Source: Candidatus Geothermarchaeota archaeon
GTDB lineage: Archaea; Thermoproteota; Nitrososphaeria; Geothermarchaeales; JDFR-13
NCBI GenBank assembly: GCA_015522055.1
Contig: WAMZ01000059.1
Coordinates: 1 to 10,066, forward strand
Length of the DNA: 10,066 bases
Direction: 5' to 3'
The position numbers were made by a program, and so were the translations under genes. Shown here one piece after another: positions 1-6,977 of this stretch. Below the pieces are notes generated by a model. That model did not search any database and was not told the origin of the DNA. It worked only from the letters and a program-made list of their open reading frames with translations. The first letter of the stretch is position 1. The number at the start of each line of letters is the position of its first letter.

Positions 1-1445
1 CTGAGTCCTGGGAAGTATCGCCAGATGGGTTGGAGTATACATTTTATTTGAGGCGTGGTGTCAAGTGGCATAAGGGTTGGGGAGAATTTACTGCTGAGGA
101 TGTAAAGTTCACCTTCGATAGGATATTGAATCCAAATATAAGCGTGATATATCGTAGCTTGTTTGATGCGCTTGATAGAGTCGAGGTTGTTGACACCTAT
201 ACAGTAAAGTTTGTCCTTAAAAAGCCTGACCCGGCTTTCTTGTATGCCTTAGCTCCATATAGGAATGGTTTCATAGTATGTAAGGCATATTATGAGAGTC
301 TGGATGATCCTGAGACTGAATATGGTAAGAGCCCTGTTGGGACAGGGCCATATGAATTGGTTTACTATAACGAGGAGACTGGTGAAGTTAAACTCACGGC
401 CTTCGAGGACTACTATGGATGGACCGACGGGCCCCATGTAAAGGATATAATTTATAAGCCTATAGCTGATGATGACCTAAGGTTCCAGGCTTTCATCGGT
501 GGGGAGGCCGATGTATATGAGATCACCGACCCAGAGAAGCTTATCCAGCTAAGGGATTTGGCGGCTGGAGGCGATATAAATATTTTGGAGGAGGTCGGTA
601 CAGGTATCAATAGCTTAATATTTAATACTGAAACGGATGTATTCCTTAGTGACATTAGGATTAGGAAGGCGATAGCCCACTCGGTTAATCGAACCTATAT
701 AGTTAAGGATATCCTCGGCGATACGGTTGTGGAGGCCGTGGGGTGGCTACCTGTAGGCGGCTACCTATATGCGACGAACGATGTACCCCAGTATCCATAT
801 GACTTGGATCGGGCTAAGGCATTAGTCGACGAGTTTAAACAGGATACTGGCCAGACCGAGATAAATATAAAGTTCCAGCTACCGAATGCATTCCCATATG
901 TTGAGATAGGTGAATATATCCAGAGCCAGCTTAAGAAGGTAGGTATAAATATTGAGTTAGTCGTTATGGACTTCGCCTCATGGTATGATGCACTGGTCGT
1001 TAAGGGAGTTTCCAACTTAACTTATCTGCCATTAGGTGGTAGGCCGCCTGAGCCAAGCATAATTATGAAGACATGTTTCAGTGTAGACTCTATTCCTCCA
1101 GGTGGCATAAACTTCGCTAGATATAGGGATGTAGATCCATTGATCAAGCAGGCGATAGCGACTACAAACGAGGATGAGAGGGCACAGATATATAAGCAGA
1201 TTCAGGTCAAGCTGATGGAGGACCTACCAATATACCCACTATACTATGGAAAGCTTATTATAGCATTGAAATCCAGTATTAAGAACTTCACACCAGATAA
1301 CTTCAACTGGTATGGCGACTGGATGGAATATGTATATATAGAGGGGGCCACCCCCCAGCAGCAGACATTGGCACCCATATTCGATGCATCAATGATTCTG
1401 TTAGCGGTGGCACCACCTATACCCCTCAGGAAAATCCATTATTAA
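1..1445 (+). CDS. Opp/Dpp-type ABC transporter solute-binding protein, 5' end missing (SBP_bac_5 family)
   Basis: This is the extracellular substrate-binding protein of a peptide/nickel/oligosaccharide importer. It captures the ligand outside the membrane and hands it to the permeases encoded on the opposite strand (3416-5205). The reading frame is open through the left edge: codons from base 3 read ESWEVSPDG and run straight into LEYTFYLRRGVKWHKG. That is the classic family motif at the end of lobe I (S-W-x-x-S-x-D-G...FxLRxGVKxHxG), so the TTG at 30 is internal and the true start lies outside the window, with any signal peptide or lipobox. The family pattern continues with AEDVKFTFDRIL, GTGPYEL, IRKAIAHSVNR and DLPIYPLYY. 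The C-terminus is odd. After the last lobe segment there is a short TPQQQ linker and about 14 weakly hydrophobic residues, not the S/T-rich linker plus full transmembrane helix seen in many archaeal relatives. The substrate cannot be told from sequence: in archaea this family takes up sugars as well as peptides. Confidence 0.93.
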   Translation, partial: ESWEVSPDGLEYTFYLRRGVKWHKGWGEFTAEDVKFTFDRILNPNISVIYRSLFDALDRVEVVDTYTVKFVLKKPDPAFLYALAPYRNGFIVCKAYYESLDDPETEYGKSPVGTGPYELVYYNEETGEVKLTAFEDYYGWTDGPHVKDIIYKPIADDDLRFQAFIGGEADVYEITDPEKLIQLRDLAAGGDINILEEVGTGINSLIFNTETDVFLSDIRIRKAIAHSVNRTYIVKDILGDTVVEAVGWLPVGGYLYATNDVPQYPYDLDRAKALVDEFKQDTGQTEINIKFQLPNAFPYVEIGEYIQSQLKKVGINIELVVMDFASWYDALVVKGVSNLTYLPLGGRPPEPSIIMKTCFSVDSIPPGGINFARYRDVDPLIKQAIATTNEDERAQIYKQIQVKLMEDLPIYPLYYGKLIIALKSSIKNFTPDNFNWYGDWMEYVYIEGATPQQQTLAPIFDASMILLAVAPPIPLRKIHY

Positions 1446-1472
1446 ATCAACTTACCTTGAGCCCATTCACCC

Positions 1473-1479
1473 TTTTTTT
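1473..1479 (+). terminator. Putative T-run terminator after the binding-protein gene
   Basis: A run of seven T lies 28 bases past the TAA of the solute-binding protein gene, with no strong hairpin. Archaeal RNA polymerase can terminate at T-rich tracts in the non-template strand, so this is a plausible stop for the rightward transcript just before it enters the convergent ATPase gene. The evidence is composition and position only. Confidence 0.4.
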
Positions 1480-1482
1480 ATC

Positions 1483-2448
1483 CTAATCTTGGTATAAGTG
1501 GCATGCTACCATTCTAGAGTTATCCATGTAGATTAATTTTGGCTCGACCGTCCTACAGATATCTAATGCGTGTGGGCATCGTGGATGAAACCTACATCCA
1601 CTGGGTGGATTGATAGGGTCTGGAGGCTCACCAGGGATTATAGTCTCCTTTCTCCTCTTACTGGGATGTGGTACTGGGACAGCCTCGAGGAGGCTCTCTG
1701 TATATGGATGTAGCGGCTCGTCTATAACATCCCTCTTATTGCCTAGCTCAACTATTTTACCTGCATACATTACTGCGACACGGTCCGCGATATACCTTAT
1801 AACCCCTATATCGTGGCTAATGAATAGCATAGTTAGGTCCAGTTTATCCCTGAGCTCCTTCAATAGGTTGAGTATCTGTGCCTGTATACTTACATCTAGG
1901 GCTGATGTCGGTTCATCCGCGATTATTAACTCAGGGTTGGTGGATAATGCCCTAGCAATGGCTATCCTCTGTCTCTGCCCGCCACTGAACTGGTGGGGGA
2001 ATCGGTCTAGATGCTCCTCACTGAGTCCAACCATCTCCAAGAGCTCAGCCGCCTTAACCCTAAAATCTATATCCTTTATACCCGCTATCTTTAGAGGCTC
2101 CACAATAATGTCCCTCACCCTCATCCTCGGATCCAGACTACTAAATGGATTCTGGAATATCATCTGTATCTTCGGCCTAAGCCTCCTAGCCTCCCCCCTC
2201 GATAAATTTATTATATCCCTACCCAATACGCTTATTTTGCCGGAGGTAGGTCTAACTATACCGGCTATCGCCTTCCCCACACTGGTCTTACCTGAGCCGG
2301 ATTCCCCAACAAGCCCCAATACCTCCCCCCTAGATATACTGAATGACACGCCATCGACCGCCTTGATATACATAGGCTTACTTAATAGCCCGCCACCCCT
2401 CTCATAGTATACTTTAAGATCCTCAACCTCAACGACTTTATTCTCCAT
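1483..2448 (-). CDS. oppF: Opp/Dpp-type ABC transporter ATPase, second subunit (OppF/DppF-like)
   Basis: This is one of the two nucleotide-binding subunits that drive the importer from the cytoplasmic face. In 321 residues it has Walker A GESGSGKT (48-55), Q-loop Q99, signature FSGGQ (154-158), Walker B LIIADE (174-179) and H-loop H212, so it should be catalytically competent. The C-terminal oligopeptide/dipeptide extension begins near HPYTESLL (247-254). It carries PGEPPDP and four cysteines, C285, C291, C298 and C316, spaced as in family members that bind a 4Fe-4S cluster. I chose the ATG at 2448 because AGGTGA lies five bases before it. A GTG at 2457 would add three residues and overlap the upstream TGA as GTGA, but it sits inside that ribosome site. 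This is the last gene of the B-C-D-F operon, and F follows D by homology and position. The symbol names the subunit type, not proof of peptide specificity. Confidence 0.93.
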   Translation of the reverse strand: MENKVVEVEDLKVYYERGGGLLSKPMYIKAVDGVSFSISRGEVLGLVGESGSGKTSVGKAIAGIVRPTSGKISVLGRDIINLSRGEARRLRPKIQMIFQNPFSSLDPRMRVRDIIVEPLKIAGIKDIDFRVKAAELLEMVGLSEEHLDRFPHQFSGGQRQRIAIARALSTNPELIIADEPTSALDVSIQAQILNLLKELRDKLDLTMLFISHDIGVIRYIADRVAVMYAGKIVELGNKRDVIDEPLHPYTESLLEAVPVPHPSKRRKETIIPGEPPDPINPPSGCRFHPRCPHALDICRTVEPKLIYMDNSRMVACHLYQD

Positions 2449-2452
2449 ATAA

Positions 2453-2458
2453 GTCACC
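2453..2458 (-). promoter_or_regulatory. Shine-Dalgarno site deciding the start of the OppF-like ATPase
   Basis: On the minus strand this reads AGGTGA, a good match to the archaeal anti-SD, and ends five bases before the ATG at 2448. It overlaps the stop codon of the upstream ATPase, which fits termination-reinitiation coupling. It argues against the GTG at 2457 as the start. Confidence 0.65.
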
Positions 2459-3419
2459 TATAGAGCTCACAGCTCACCATATGGTCATTATCCCTATATA
2501 CATATATGTCGTCACGCCTGCACCAATCCTTTGCATAGGGACATCGTGGATGGAATCTACATCCCCTAGGTGGACTTATCGGGTCAGGTGGCTCCCCAGG
2601 TATCGACATAAGCCTATCAACATCTCTATCTGTCCTAGGTATACATTCGAGGAGGAGCTGGGTATATGGGTGTAGCGGCTCTTCGAAGATCCTATTTATA
2701 TCACCATACTCAACGACCTTCCCACTATACATGACGGCGATCCTATCACATAGCTCTGCCACCAATCCCATATTATGTGTTATTAGCATGATAGAGCTAC
2801 CATACCTATGCCTAAGTTCTTTAAGTAAGTCTATAATTTGGGCCTGGATGGTCACATCTAGGGCTGTGGTAGGCTCATCTGCGATAATTAAATCTGGGTT
2901 ATTGGATACACTCATACCTATCATAATCCTCTGCTTCTGCCCACCACTAAACTGGTGGGGGTAGTCATATATCCTCTCCTCAACCTTCGGTATACCCACC
3001 CCCCTTAGAATACTGATTACCTTATCCAATATTCTGCTCCAGATAGGCTTACCCTCCGTATGAAGCTCTATAGCCTCGCCGACTTGCCAACCCACGTTAT
3101 ATACGGGGTTTAGGCTGTTATGTGGATCTTGAAATATCATCGATATTTCCTTCCCCCTGATTTTCCTCATCTCATCCTCACTGAGGCTGAGTAGGTCCCT
3201 GCCCTTAAATTTTATCTCTCCATCGACTATGCGGCCTGGATATGGGACTAGCCTCATTATGGATAATGCGGTGACAGTCTTACCCGAGCCGGACTCACCC
3301 ACTATGCCGAGCGCCTCACCCTTATCTAGGTCGAAGGATACTCCATCCACAGCCTTCACAACTCCTTTCCTTAGGAAGAAGTATGTTTTTAAATCTCTGA
3401 CCTCGAGCAACCTACTCAT
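2454..3419 (-). CDS. oppD: Opp/Dpp-type ABC transporter ATPase, first subunit (OppD/DppD-like)
   Basis: This is the partner nucleotide-binding subunit of the importer, 321 residues long. It shows Walker A GESGSGKT (41-48), Q-loop Q97, signature FSGGQ (157-161), Walker B LIIADE (177-182) and H-loop H215. The H-loop context is THNMG where many relatives have THDLG, a mild change. The C-terminal extension (HPYTQLLLE at 250-258, PGEPPDP, GCRFHPRCP) has four cysteines, C287, C293, C300 and C317, with exactly the same short spacings as the partner ATPase. The frame is open upstream to 3524, but that stretch lies over the permease C coding region and does not resemble the family. The ATG at 3419 overlaps the permease TGA as ATGA and is preceded by GAGG-type Shine-Dalgarno sequence, so it is the start. 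It is the third gene of the operon and is probably translationally coupled to its neighbours. Confidence 0.93.
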   Translation of the reverse strand: MSRLLEVRDLKTYFFLRKGVVKAVDGVSFDLDKGEALGIVGESGSGKTVTALSIMRLVPYPGRIVDGEIKFKGRDLLSLSEDEMRKIRGKEISMIFQDPHNSLNPVYNVGWQVGEAIELHTEGKPIWSRILDKVISILRGVGIPKVEERIYDYPHQFSGGQKQRIMIGMSVSNNPDLIIADEPTTALDVTIQAQIIDLLKELRHRYGSSIMLITHNMGLVAELCDRIAVMYSGKVVEYGDINRIFEEPLHPYTQLLLECIPRTDRDVDRLMSIPGEPPDPISPPRGCRFHPRCPYAKDWCRRDDIYVYRDNDHMVSCELYR

Positions 3420-4243
3420 AGCCTCCTCAACCTCGGGTCGAGTAGATCTCTTAGGCCGTCTCCAATCAAGTTGAAAGCGAGGACGGCTAGGGTAATCATT
3501 ATTCCCGGTGCCGTTATCATCCAAGGCGCGGTATAAATATATCTCCTCCCCCTATTCAGCATGTCTCCCCATGATGGCGTCGGGGGCTGTGCACTTAGGC
3601 CGAGGAATGCGAGGGCCGACTCGACCAGTACAGCCGTCCCCAGTGAGAGGGTCACTTGCACCAATAGGGGGGCTATAGAATTTGGAAGTACATGTCTAGC
3701 CATGGTATAGGCTCCGCTAGCCCCCATGGCCTTGACAGCGACAACATAGTCCTCCTCTTTCACCGAGAGGACTTGCCCCCTAACTATCCTCGCTATCCTA
3801 GGTGCGAATGCTATGCTTATAGCTATCATCGCATTTGTCAGGCTGGGCCCCAACATTCCGGTGATCAAAATCGTGAGTATTATGGCTGGGAAGGAGAGCA
3901 TGAGGTCTATAGCGAAGTTAAGTATCTTATCCACAGCCCCTCCATAATAGCCTGCGACAAGGCCTATGGGGATACCTATCAGACATGCAATGGAGACTGA
4001 TACAAAGGCTACATATAGGGTTATCCTACTACCATATATGAGGCGGCTAAATACATCCCTACCCAACTCATCCGTCCCAAGGGGGTGCTCAGGAGATGGG
4101 GGAAGTTTCGGGCTGAAGTCTTGGGCTATGGGGTCATATGGCGCTATAAAATCCGCGAATACCGCCATAACCGTTATCATTGATAGGAGTATCATCCCTA
4201 TCAGGAATAGTTTGCTCTCCATGACTAGGTCTAATATACCCAT
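3416..4243 (-). CDS. oppC: Opp/Dpp-type ABC transporter permease C
   Basis: This is an inner-membrane permease subunit that pairs with permease B to form the translocation channel. The 275 residues start with a short cytoplasmic tail and a transmembrane helix (about 12-34). The family signature HPLGTDELGRDVFSRLIYGS follows (53-72), then five more hydrophobic segments. The EAA coupling loop, which docks on the ATPases, is EDYVVAVKAMGAS (164-176) followed by HVLPNSIAP (184-192). The typical LAFLGLSAQPPTPSWG segment is at 211-226. The length is usual for DppC/OppC. The ATG at 4243 has a GGGGGTG ribosome site five bases ahead and follows permease B by 11 bases. The stop codon overlaps the start of the D ATPase by four bases. 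Confidence 0.94.
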   Translation of the reverse strand: MGILDLVMESKLFLIGMILLSMITVMAVFADFIAPYDPIAQDFSPKLPPSPEHPLGTDELGRDVFSRLIYGSRITLYVAFVSVSIACLIGIPIGLVAGYYGGAVDKILNFAIDLMLSFPAIILTILITGMLGPSLTNAMIAISIAFAPRIARIVRGQVLSVKEEDYVVAVKAMGASGAYTMARHVLPNSIAPLLVQVTLSLGTAVLVESALAFLGLSAQPPTPSWGDMLNRGRRYIYTAPWMITAPGIMITLAVLAFNLIGDGLRDLLDPRLRRL

Positions 4244-4254
4244 CTATACACCCC

Positions 4255-5205
4255 CTACTCAAGCCGGATCCTAGGGTCTAGGTAGTGATACAATACATCA
4301 ACCACGATATTGACCGATATGAACATCAAGCTGAATACAAATACCGATGCTTGGATCTGTGGATAGTCCCTCTCGAAGACGGCCTCCACTAGGAGGGAGC
4401 CGAGCCCTGGTATTCCGAAAACATATTCTATTAGTACTGTACCACCTAGTAGGGCGCCGAAGTTAAGGCCAACTATAGTGACTACAGGTATCAAGGCATT
4501 CTTCAAGGCATGCTTAAATACAACCCTTGATTCAGGCGCCCCTTTAGCCCTAGCGGTAAGGATATAATCCATATTCAATACTTCTAGTAGGCTGCTCCTA
4601 GTCATCCTGGCCGTCACAGCACCTATACCTATCGCGACAGCTAGGCTGGGTAGGATGAGCCTCCTAAGGTTTTCAAGTAATCCATAGTTTGGATTGGGGC
4701 CCAAGACTGGGAACCACTTAAGCTGTATACTGAAGAACTGGATGAATACTAGGCCGAGGTAGAATACTGGTACGCTGAAACCCAGAACCACGAACACCAT
4801 TACCAAAATATCTATTATTGAGTTTCTTTTCAACGCGGCAAGCACACCTAAAACTATCCCAATGCCTATCGCTATAAGCGTACCCATAACGGCTAGAGTA
4901 ATGGTGTATGGAAGCCTATTCAATACCCTGAGCATGGTTGGCTGGTTATTCTTAATAGATAATCCGAAGTCCCCCCGTAGCAATACATCCGACATAAATT
5001 TTATATACTGCTCATGAATGGGTAGGTCTAGACCCCATGCATGCCTAAGCCTCGCTATATCCTCTGGATTAGCGAGGTCTCCCAAGGCAATTACCGCAGG
5101 GTCCCCTGGAACGAGCCGGATAGATATAAATATAATTGTCAATACACCGAAGACCGTGGCTAATCCAATCAATATCCTCTTCAATATATATTTGTAGATT
5201 GCCAT
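4255..5205 (-). CDS. oppB: Opp/Dpp-type ABC transporter permease B
   Basis: This is the first permease subunit of the importer. The 316 residues include an N-terminal helix (about 8-30) followed by the family motif RLVPGDPA (30-37) and an extracellular segment containing HAWGLDLP and LRGDFG. Further helices lie at about 103-125, 132-160, 186-200, 241-262 and 286-305. The EAA loop is DYILTARAKGA (213-223) with HALKNALIP (232-240). The motif FGIPGLGSLLVEAV (263-276) and the C-terminal YLDPRIRLE are typical of DppB/OppB. It is the first gene of the leftward operon and lies behind a promoter region with TATA-like sequences. The ATG at 5205 gives the expected N-terminus; the ribosome site is weak (TGATGGG about 8 bases ahead), as is common for first genes in Crenarchaeota. 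Confidence 0.94.
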   Translation of the reverse strand: MAIYKYILKRILIGLATVFGVLTIIFISIRLVPGDPAVIALGDLANPEDIARLRHAWGLDLPIHEQYIKFMSDVLLRGDFGLSIKNNQPTMLRVLNRLPYTITLAVMGTLIAIGIGIVLGVLAALKRNSIIDILVMVFVVLGFSVPVFYLGLVFIQFFSIQLKWFPVLGPNPNYGLLENLRRLILPSLAVAIGIGAVTARMTRSSLLEVLNMDYILTARAKGAPESRVVFKHALKNALIPVVTIVGLNFGALLGGTVLIEYVFGIPGLGSLLVEAVFERDYPQIQASVFVFSLMFISVNIVVDVLYHYLDPRIRLE

Positions 5206-5243
5206 GATGGCTACCCATCAAGCCTAATAAACACTGTTAAACC

Positions 5244-5252
5244 AATATATAA
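5244..5252 (-). promoter_or_regulatory. Candidate TATA box for the permease operon
   Basis: The minus strand reads TTATATATT centred about 43 bases before the permease B ATG, which would put the transcript start near 5222-5224 and leave a leader of roughly 18 bases. A second candidate, TTAAATA (minus strand of 5265-5271), lies further upstream. Neither has been tested, and the region is AT-rich, so chance matches are common. Confidence 0.4.
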
Positions 5253-5396
5253 TGAATGGGAAGCTATTTAACATTTATTGCCAATGAAATGCGGTAACGT
5301 TCAAGTACAACCAGCTCTAAATAAATCCTGATTATTAATATCTATTGTGAAAAATATATTCCATATATTCATAACTCTACTGTAAAAAATACCATC

Positions 5397-5405
5397 TATT
5401 AAATT
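5397..5405 (+). promoter_or_regulatory. Candidate TATA box for the hemerythrin-like gene
   Basis: TATTAAATT has its TTAAAT core centred about 28 bases before GTG 5430 and 31 before ATG 5433. The transcript would then begin almost at the start codon. No Shine-Dalgarno sequence is visible before the gene, which fits a leaderless or nearly leaderless message. Confidence 0.45.
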
Positions 5406-5432
5406 CATAGCCCGATACATATAATATGTGTG

Positions 5433-6017
5433 ATGCATATGGATCCAGTTGATAGGCTGATGGCTGAGCATAGGGTGATCGAGAAGGCTATAGCGATTCT
5501 AGAGAAGATAGTTGGTGAATATGAATCTAGTGGTGAGATTGATACAGGGGATGTGGAGAGCCTAATCGATTTCATCAGGACTTTTGCAGATAAATGCCAC
5601 CATGGTAAGGAGGAGGGAGTGCTATTCCCTAAGATGATTGAGAGAGGTATTCCTAAGGAGGGTGGGCCTATAGGAGTTATGCTTGATGAGCATGAGCAGG
5701 GCCGAGATGCCGTTAGAAGGATGAGTAAAGGAATATCTATGATTAAGGGAGGCGAATCTGGAGGCAGGGACTTATTTATAAAGGCTGCATGGGACTATAT
5801 CACGCTACTAAGGGGGCACATCGATAAAGAAGATAACATTCTTTTCCCGATGGCGAGGGAGGTCATGACCCCCAGTGACATAGATGAGATGGACAACGAA
5901 TTCGATAGGGTAGAGCGAGAAGATATCGGTGAAGGTGTACACGAGAAATATGAGGCTCTTATCCATAGATTGAGCGGAAAATATCTAGGGGAGGTAAGCC
6001 ACCACCACATACACTGA
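5433..6017 (+). CDS. Hemerythrin-like (HHE cation-binding) domain protein
   Basis: This is a soluble four-helix-bundle protein predicted to bind a di-iron centre. Such proteins are linked to oxygen, nitric oxide or iron sensing, or to repair of damaged iron centres; the role here is unknown. Counting from ATG 5433, the likely ligands are H13 (AEHRVIE), H56 with E60 (CHHGKEEGVLFP), H87 (LDEHEQGRD), and H129 with E133 (RGHIDKEDNILFP), so the full HHE set is present. A conserved-looking C-terminal region (about 145-187, REDIGEGVHEKYEALI) follows, as in the longer, about 190-residue members of the family. The protein ends in a natural histidine-rich tail, SHHHIH. GTG 5430 and ATG 5439 are alternative starts; most relatives would align from MDPVDRLM, the 5439 start. 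It stands alone, with a promoter shared back-to-back with the permease operon, and converges on the seven-helix gene downstream. Confidence 0.92.
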   Translation: MHMDPVDRLMAEHRVIEKAIAILEKIVGEYESSGEIDTGDVESLIDFIRTFADKCHHGKEEGVLFPKMIERGIPKEGGPIGVMLDEHEQGRDAVRRMSKGISMIKGGESGGRDLFIKAAWDYITLLRGHIDKEDNILFPMAREVMTPSDIDEMDNEFDRVEREDIGEGVHEKYEALIHRLSGKYLGEVSHHHIH

Positions 6018-6043
6018 TTAAATTAGGATATAAATAGAATTTA

Positions 6044-6769
6044 TTAGGTGGTTACCGCCTTCTCTACTTTTCCCAAAGCCTCCCTCTTAGCTATGTATTC
6101 CCAGCTCAGCAGGAAGCCGGTGAAGAGTATCACTATACCTATTAATTCAAGGAAGTAGAATGCTTCGTACATTCCGAATCTTGCCCTAAGCCCCCCAATG
6201 AATGGGAATAGCCCACCTAGTGCCACGAGAAGATTATATTTTCTGGTTTTGTCAAGCCAGAAGCTGTATAGTGCCCCAACTATTAGAAATATTCCACCTG
6301 GTATTGTCATCATGGGTGAAAATATCCTGACGTAGCTAGGCATAGCCGCACCAGCTATCTCGGTTCCACCAACCTCCTTTACCGCTGTCTCCAACGCCCC
6401 AGCCACATCCGCGGTTAGACCCAATGCAAATAGCGGGATCGTCACTATAATGGTATATATGAGCATAATCTTGCCATAGGGCTTGTGGGTGAGGAGGTAT
6501 AGGGAGCCGGTCCCCATCAACGCGACCATCGGAGGTGTCAACACATAATATAATTTATACATCAATGGCGTCCATCCAAGGCTCCCAGGATTGCTAGTAT
6601 AGTAATATGCTGCCAAGAACTCGAATAATGTAGTCAGGAAGAACATGAATAAGGATATGCTCCAAATGAGCTGGTGTAGCTTTCTCCGCTTCATATATTG
6701 AATAACTAATGCTACTGTAAATGCCCCCGATGTTATTGTGGATATAAGTGGATATATGTACTCGACCAT
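6044..6769 (-). CDS. Seven-helix membrane protein of unknown function
   Basis: I do not recognise a named family. The 241-residue protein has seven hydrophobic segments at about 4-25, 33-55, 69-93, 100-120, 148-170, 178-196 and 204-224. Positive charges sit at KRRK (27-30), KPYGK (96-100), DKTRK (173-177) and the C-terminal KRE, mostly on alternate sides. This predicts an outside N-terminus and an inside C-terminus. A glutamate sits inside helix 2 (E50), and the loop between helices 4 and 5 (121-147), predicted outside, is the longest. No cofactor motif, signal peptide or enzymatic signature is visible. The first two helices, with an R/K-rich loop followed by LIWSISLFMFFLTTLFE, recall uncharacterised prokaryotic membrane proteins, but I cannot name them. 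The ATG at 6769 has a GGTGGT ribosome site; the frame extends to a TTG at 6793 without support. Its 3' end is 26 bases from that of the hemerythrin-like gene, and transcription is divergent from the glycosylase gene. Confidence 0.85.
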   Translation of the reverse strand: MVEYIYPLISTITSGAFTVALVIQYMKRRKLHQLIWSISLFMFFLTTLFEFLAAYYYTSNPGSLGWTPLMYKLYYVLTPPMVALMGTGSLYLLTHKPYGKIMLIYTIIVTIPLFALGLTADVAGALETAVKEVGGTEIAGAAMPSYVRIFSPMMTIPGGIFLIVGALYSFWLDKTRKYNLLVALGGLFPFIGGLRARFGMYEAFYFLELIGIVILFTGFLLSWEYIAKREALGKVEKAVTT

Positions 6770-6774
6770 GCTCC

Positions 6775-6780
6775 ACCACC
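6775..6780 (-). promoter_or_regulatory. Shine-Dalgarno site deciding the start of the seven-helix protein
   Basis: The minus strand reads GGTGGT, five bases before ATG 6769. It lies inside the extension that would start at TTG 6793, and so favours the shorter 241-residue product. Confidence 0.6.
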
Positions 6781-6822
6781 AAAGGGAATGCAACTATATT
6801 ACTAAAAACATATCAAAAAATG

Positions 6823-6830
6823 ATTTAAAT
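6823..6830 (-). promoter_or_regulatory. Candidate TATA box for the seven-helix protein gene
   Basis: ATTTAAAT is centred about 57 bases before the ATG at 6769. A transcript start some 25 bases downstream would give a leader of about 32 bases, enough to include the GGTGGT ribosome site. The surroundings are very AT-rich, so the call is tentative. Confidence 0.35.
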
Positions 6831-6845
6831 TGATATATAGACAAA

Positions 6846-6874
6846 TATTAAAATTAAATATTGTTATTTTAATA
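6846..6874. repeat. 9-bp inverted repeat in the divergent promoter region
   Basis: TATTAAAAT (6846-6854) and ATTTTAATA (6866-6874) are perfect inverted copies separated by 11 bases, with arm centres 20 bases apart, close to two helical turns. The position between divergently transcribed genes would suit an operator for a dimeric regulator. All-AT arms in an AT-rich region weaken the case. Confidence 0.5.
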
Positions 6875-6891
6875 GAAAACAAAATTAAATA
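6850..6891. repeat. 11-bp direct repeat in the divergent promoter region
   Basis: AAAATTAAATA occurs at 6850-6860 and again at 6881-6891, 31 bases apart, close to three helical turns. The first copy overlaps the inverted repeat. It may be part of a regulatory site or simply low-complexity AT sequence. Confidence 0.45.
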
Positions 6892-6973
6892 AGCGTCAAA
6901 GCTATATTACTGATATATATCTAAAAACATAAATTATTTCATATTAATGCCATAAGAAACATTCTATCATTCT

Positions 6974-6977
6974 GGTG
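6974..6977 (+). promoter_or_regulatory. Shine-Dalgarno site deciding the glycosylase start
   Basis: GGTG lies six bases before ATG 6984. The GTG at 6975, three codons earlier, lies inside this ribosome site and has no site of its own, so the ATG is preferred. Confidence 0.5.

Noticed and set aside
30..32. TTG as the start of the binding-protein gene
   Set aside because: The same frame is open to the left edge and encodes the conserved ESWEVSPDG motif just before it, so the codon is internal.
1341..1356. G-run and C-run hairpin as a terminator or frameshift signal
   Set aside because: It lies within the binding-protein frame, has only a five-base stem with a tiny loop, and no other frame gives a better product.
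1610..2407. Long open frame on the plus strand opposite the F ATPase
   Set aside because: It is the antisense shadow of a well-supported ATPase gene and its translation has no recognisable domain.
3420..3524. Upstream extension of the D ATPase frame by 35 residues
   Set aside because: It lies wholly over the permease C coding sequence, does not resemble the ATPase N-terminus, and the ATG at 3419 has the ATGA overlap and a ribosome site.
3692..4274. Two overlapping open frames on the plus strand opposite permease C
   Set aside because: They lie antisense to a clear permease gene, with no ribosome sites or family features.
6770..6793. TTG start at 6793 for the seven-helix protein
   Set aside because: The GGTGGT ribosome site five bases before ATG 6769 is better placed, and the added residues are not needed for the first helix.
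6794..6974. Small RNA, tRNA or attachment site in the AT-rich gap
   Set aside because: No stable GC-rich fold, no tRNA-like arms and no sign of an integrated element were seen; promoter function explains the composition.
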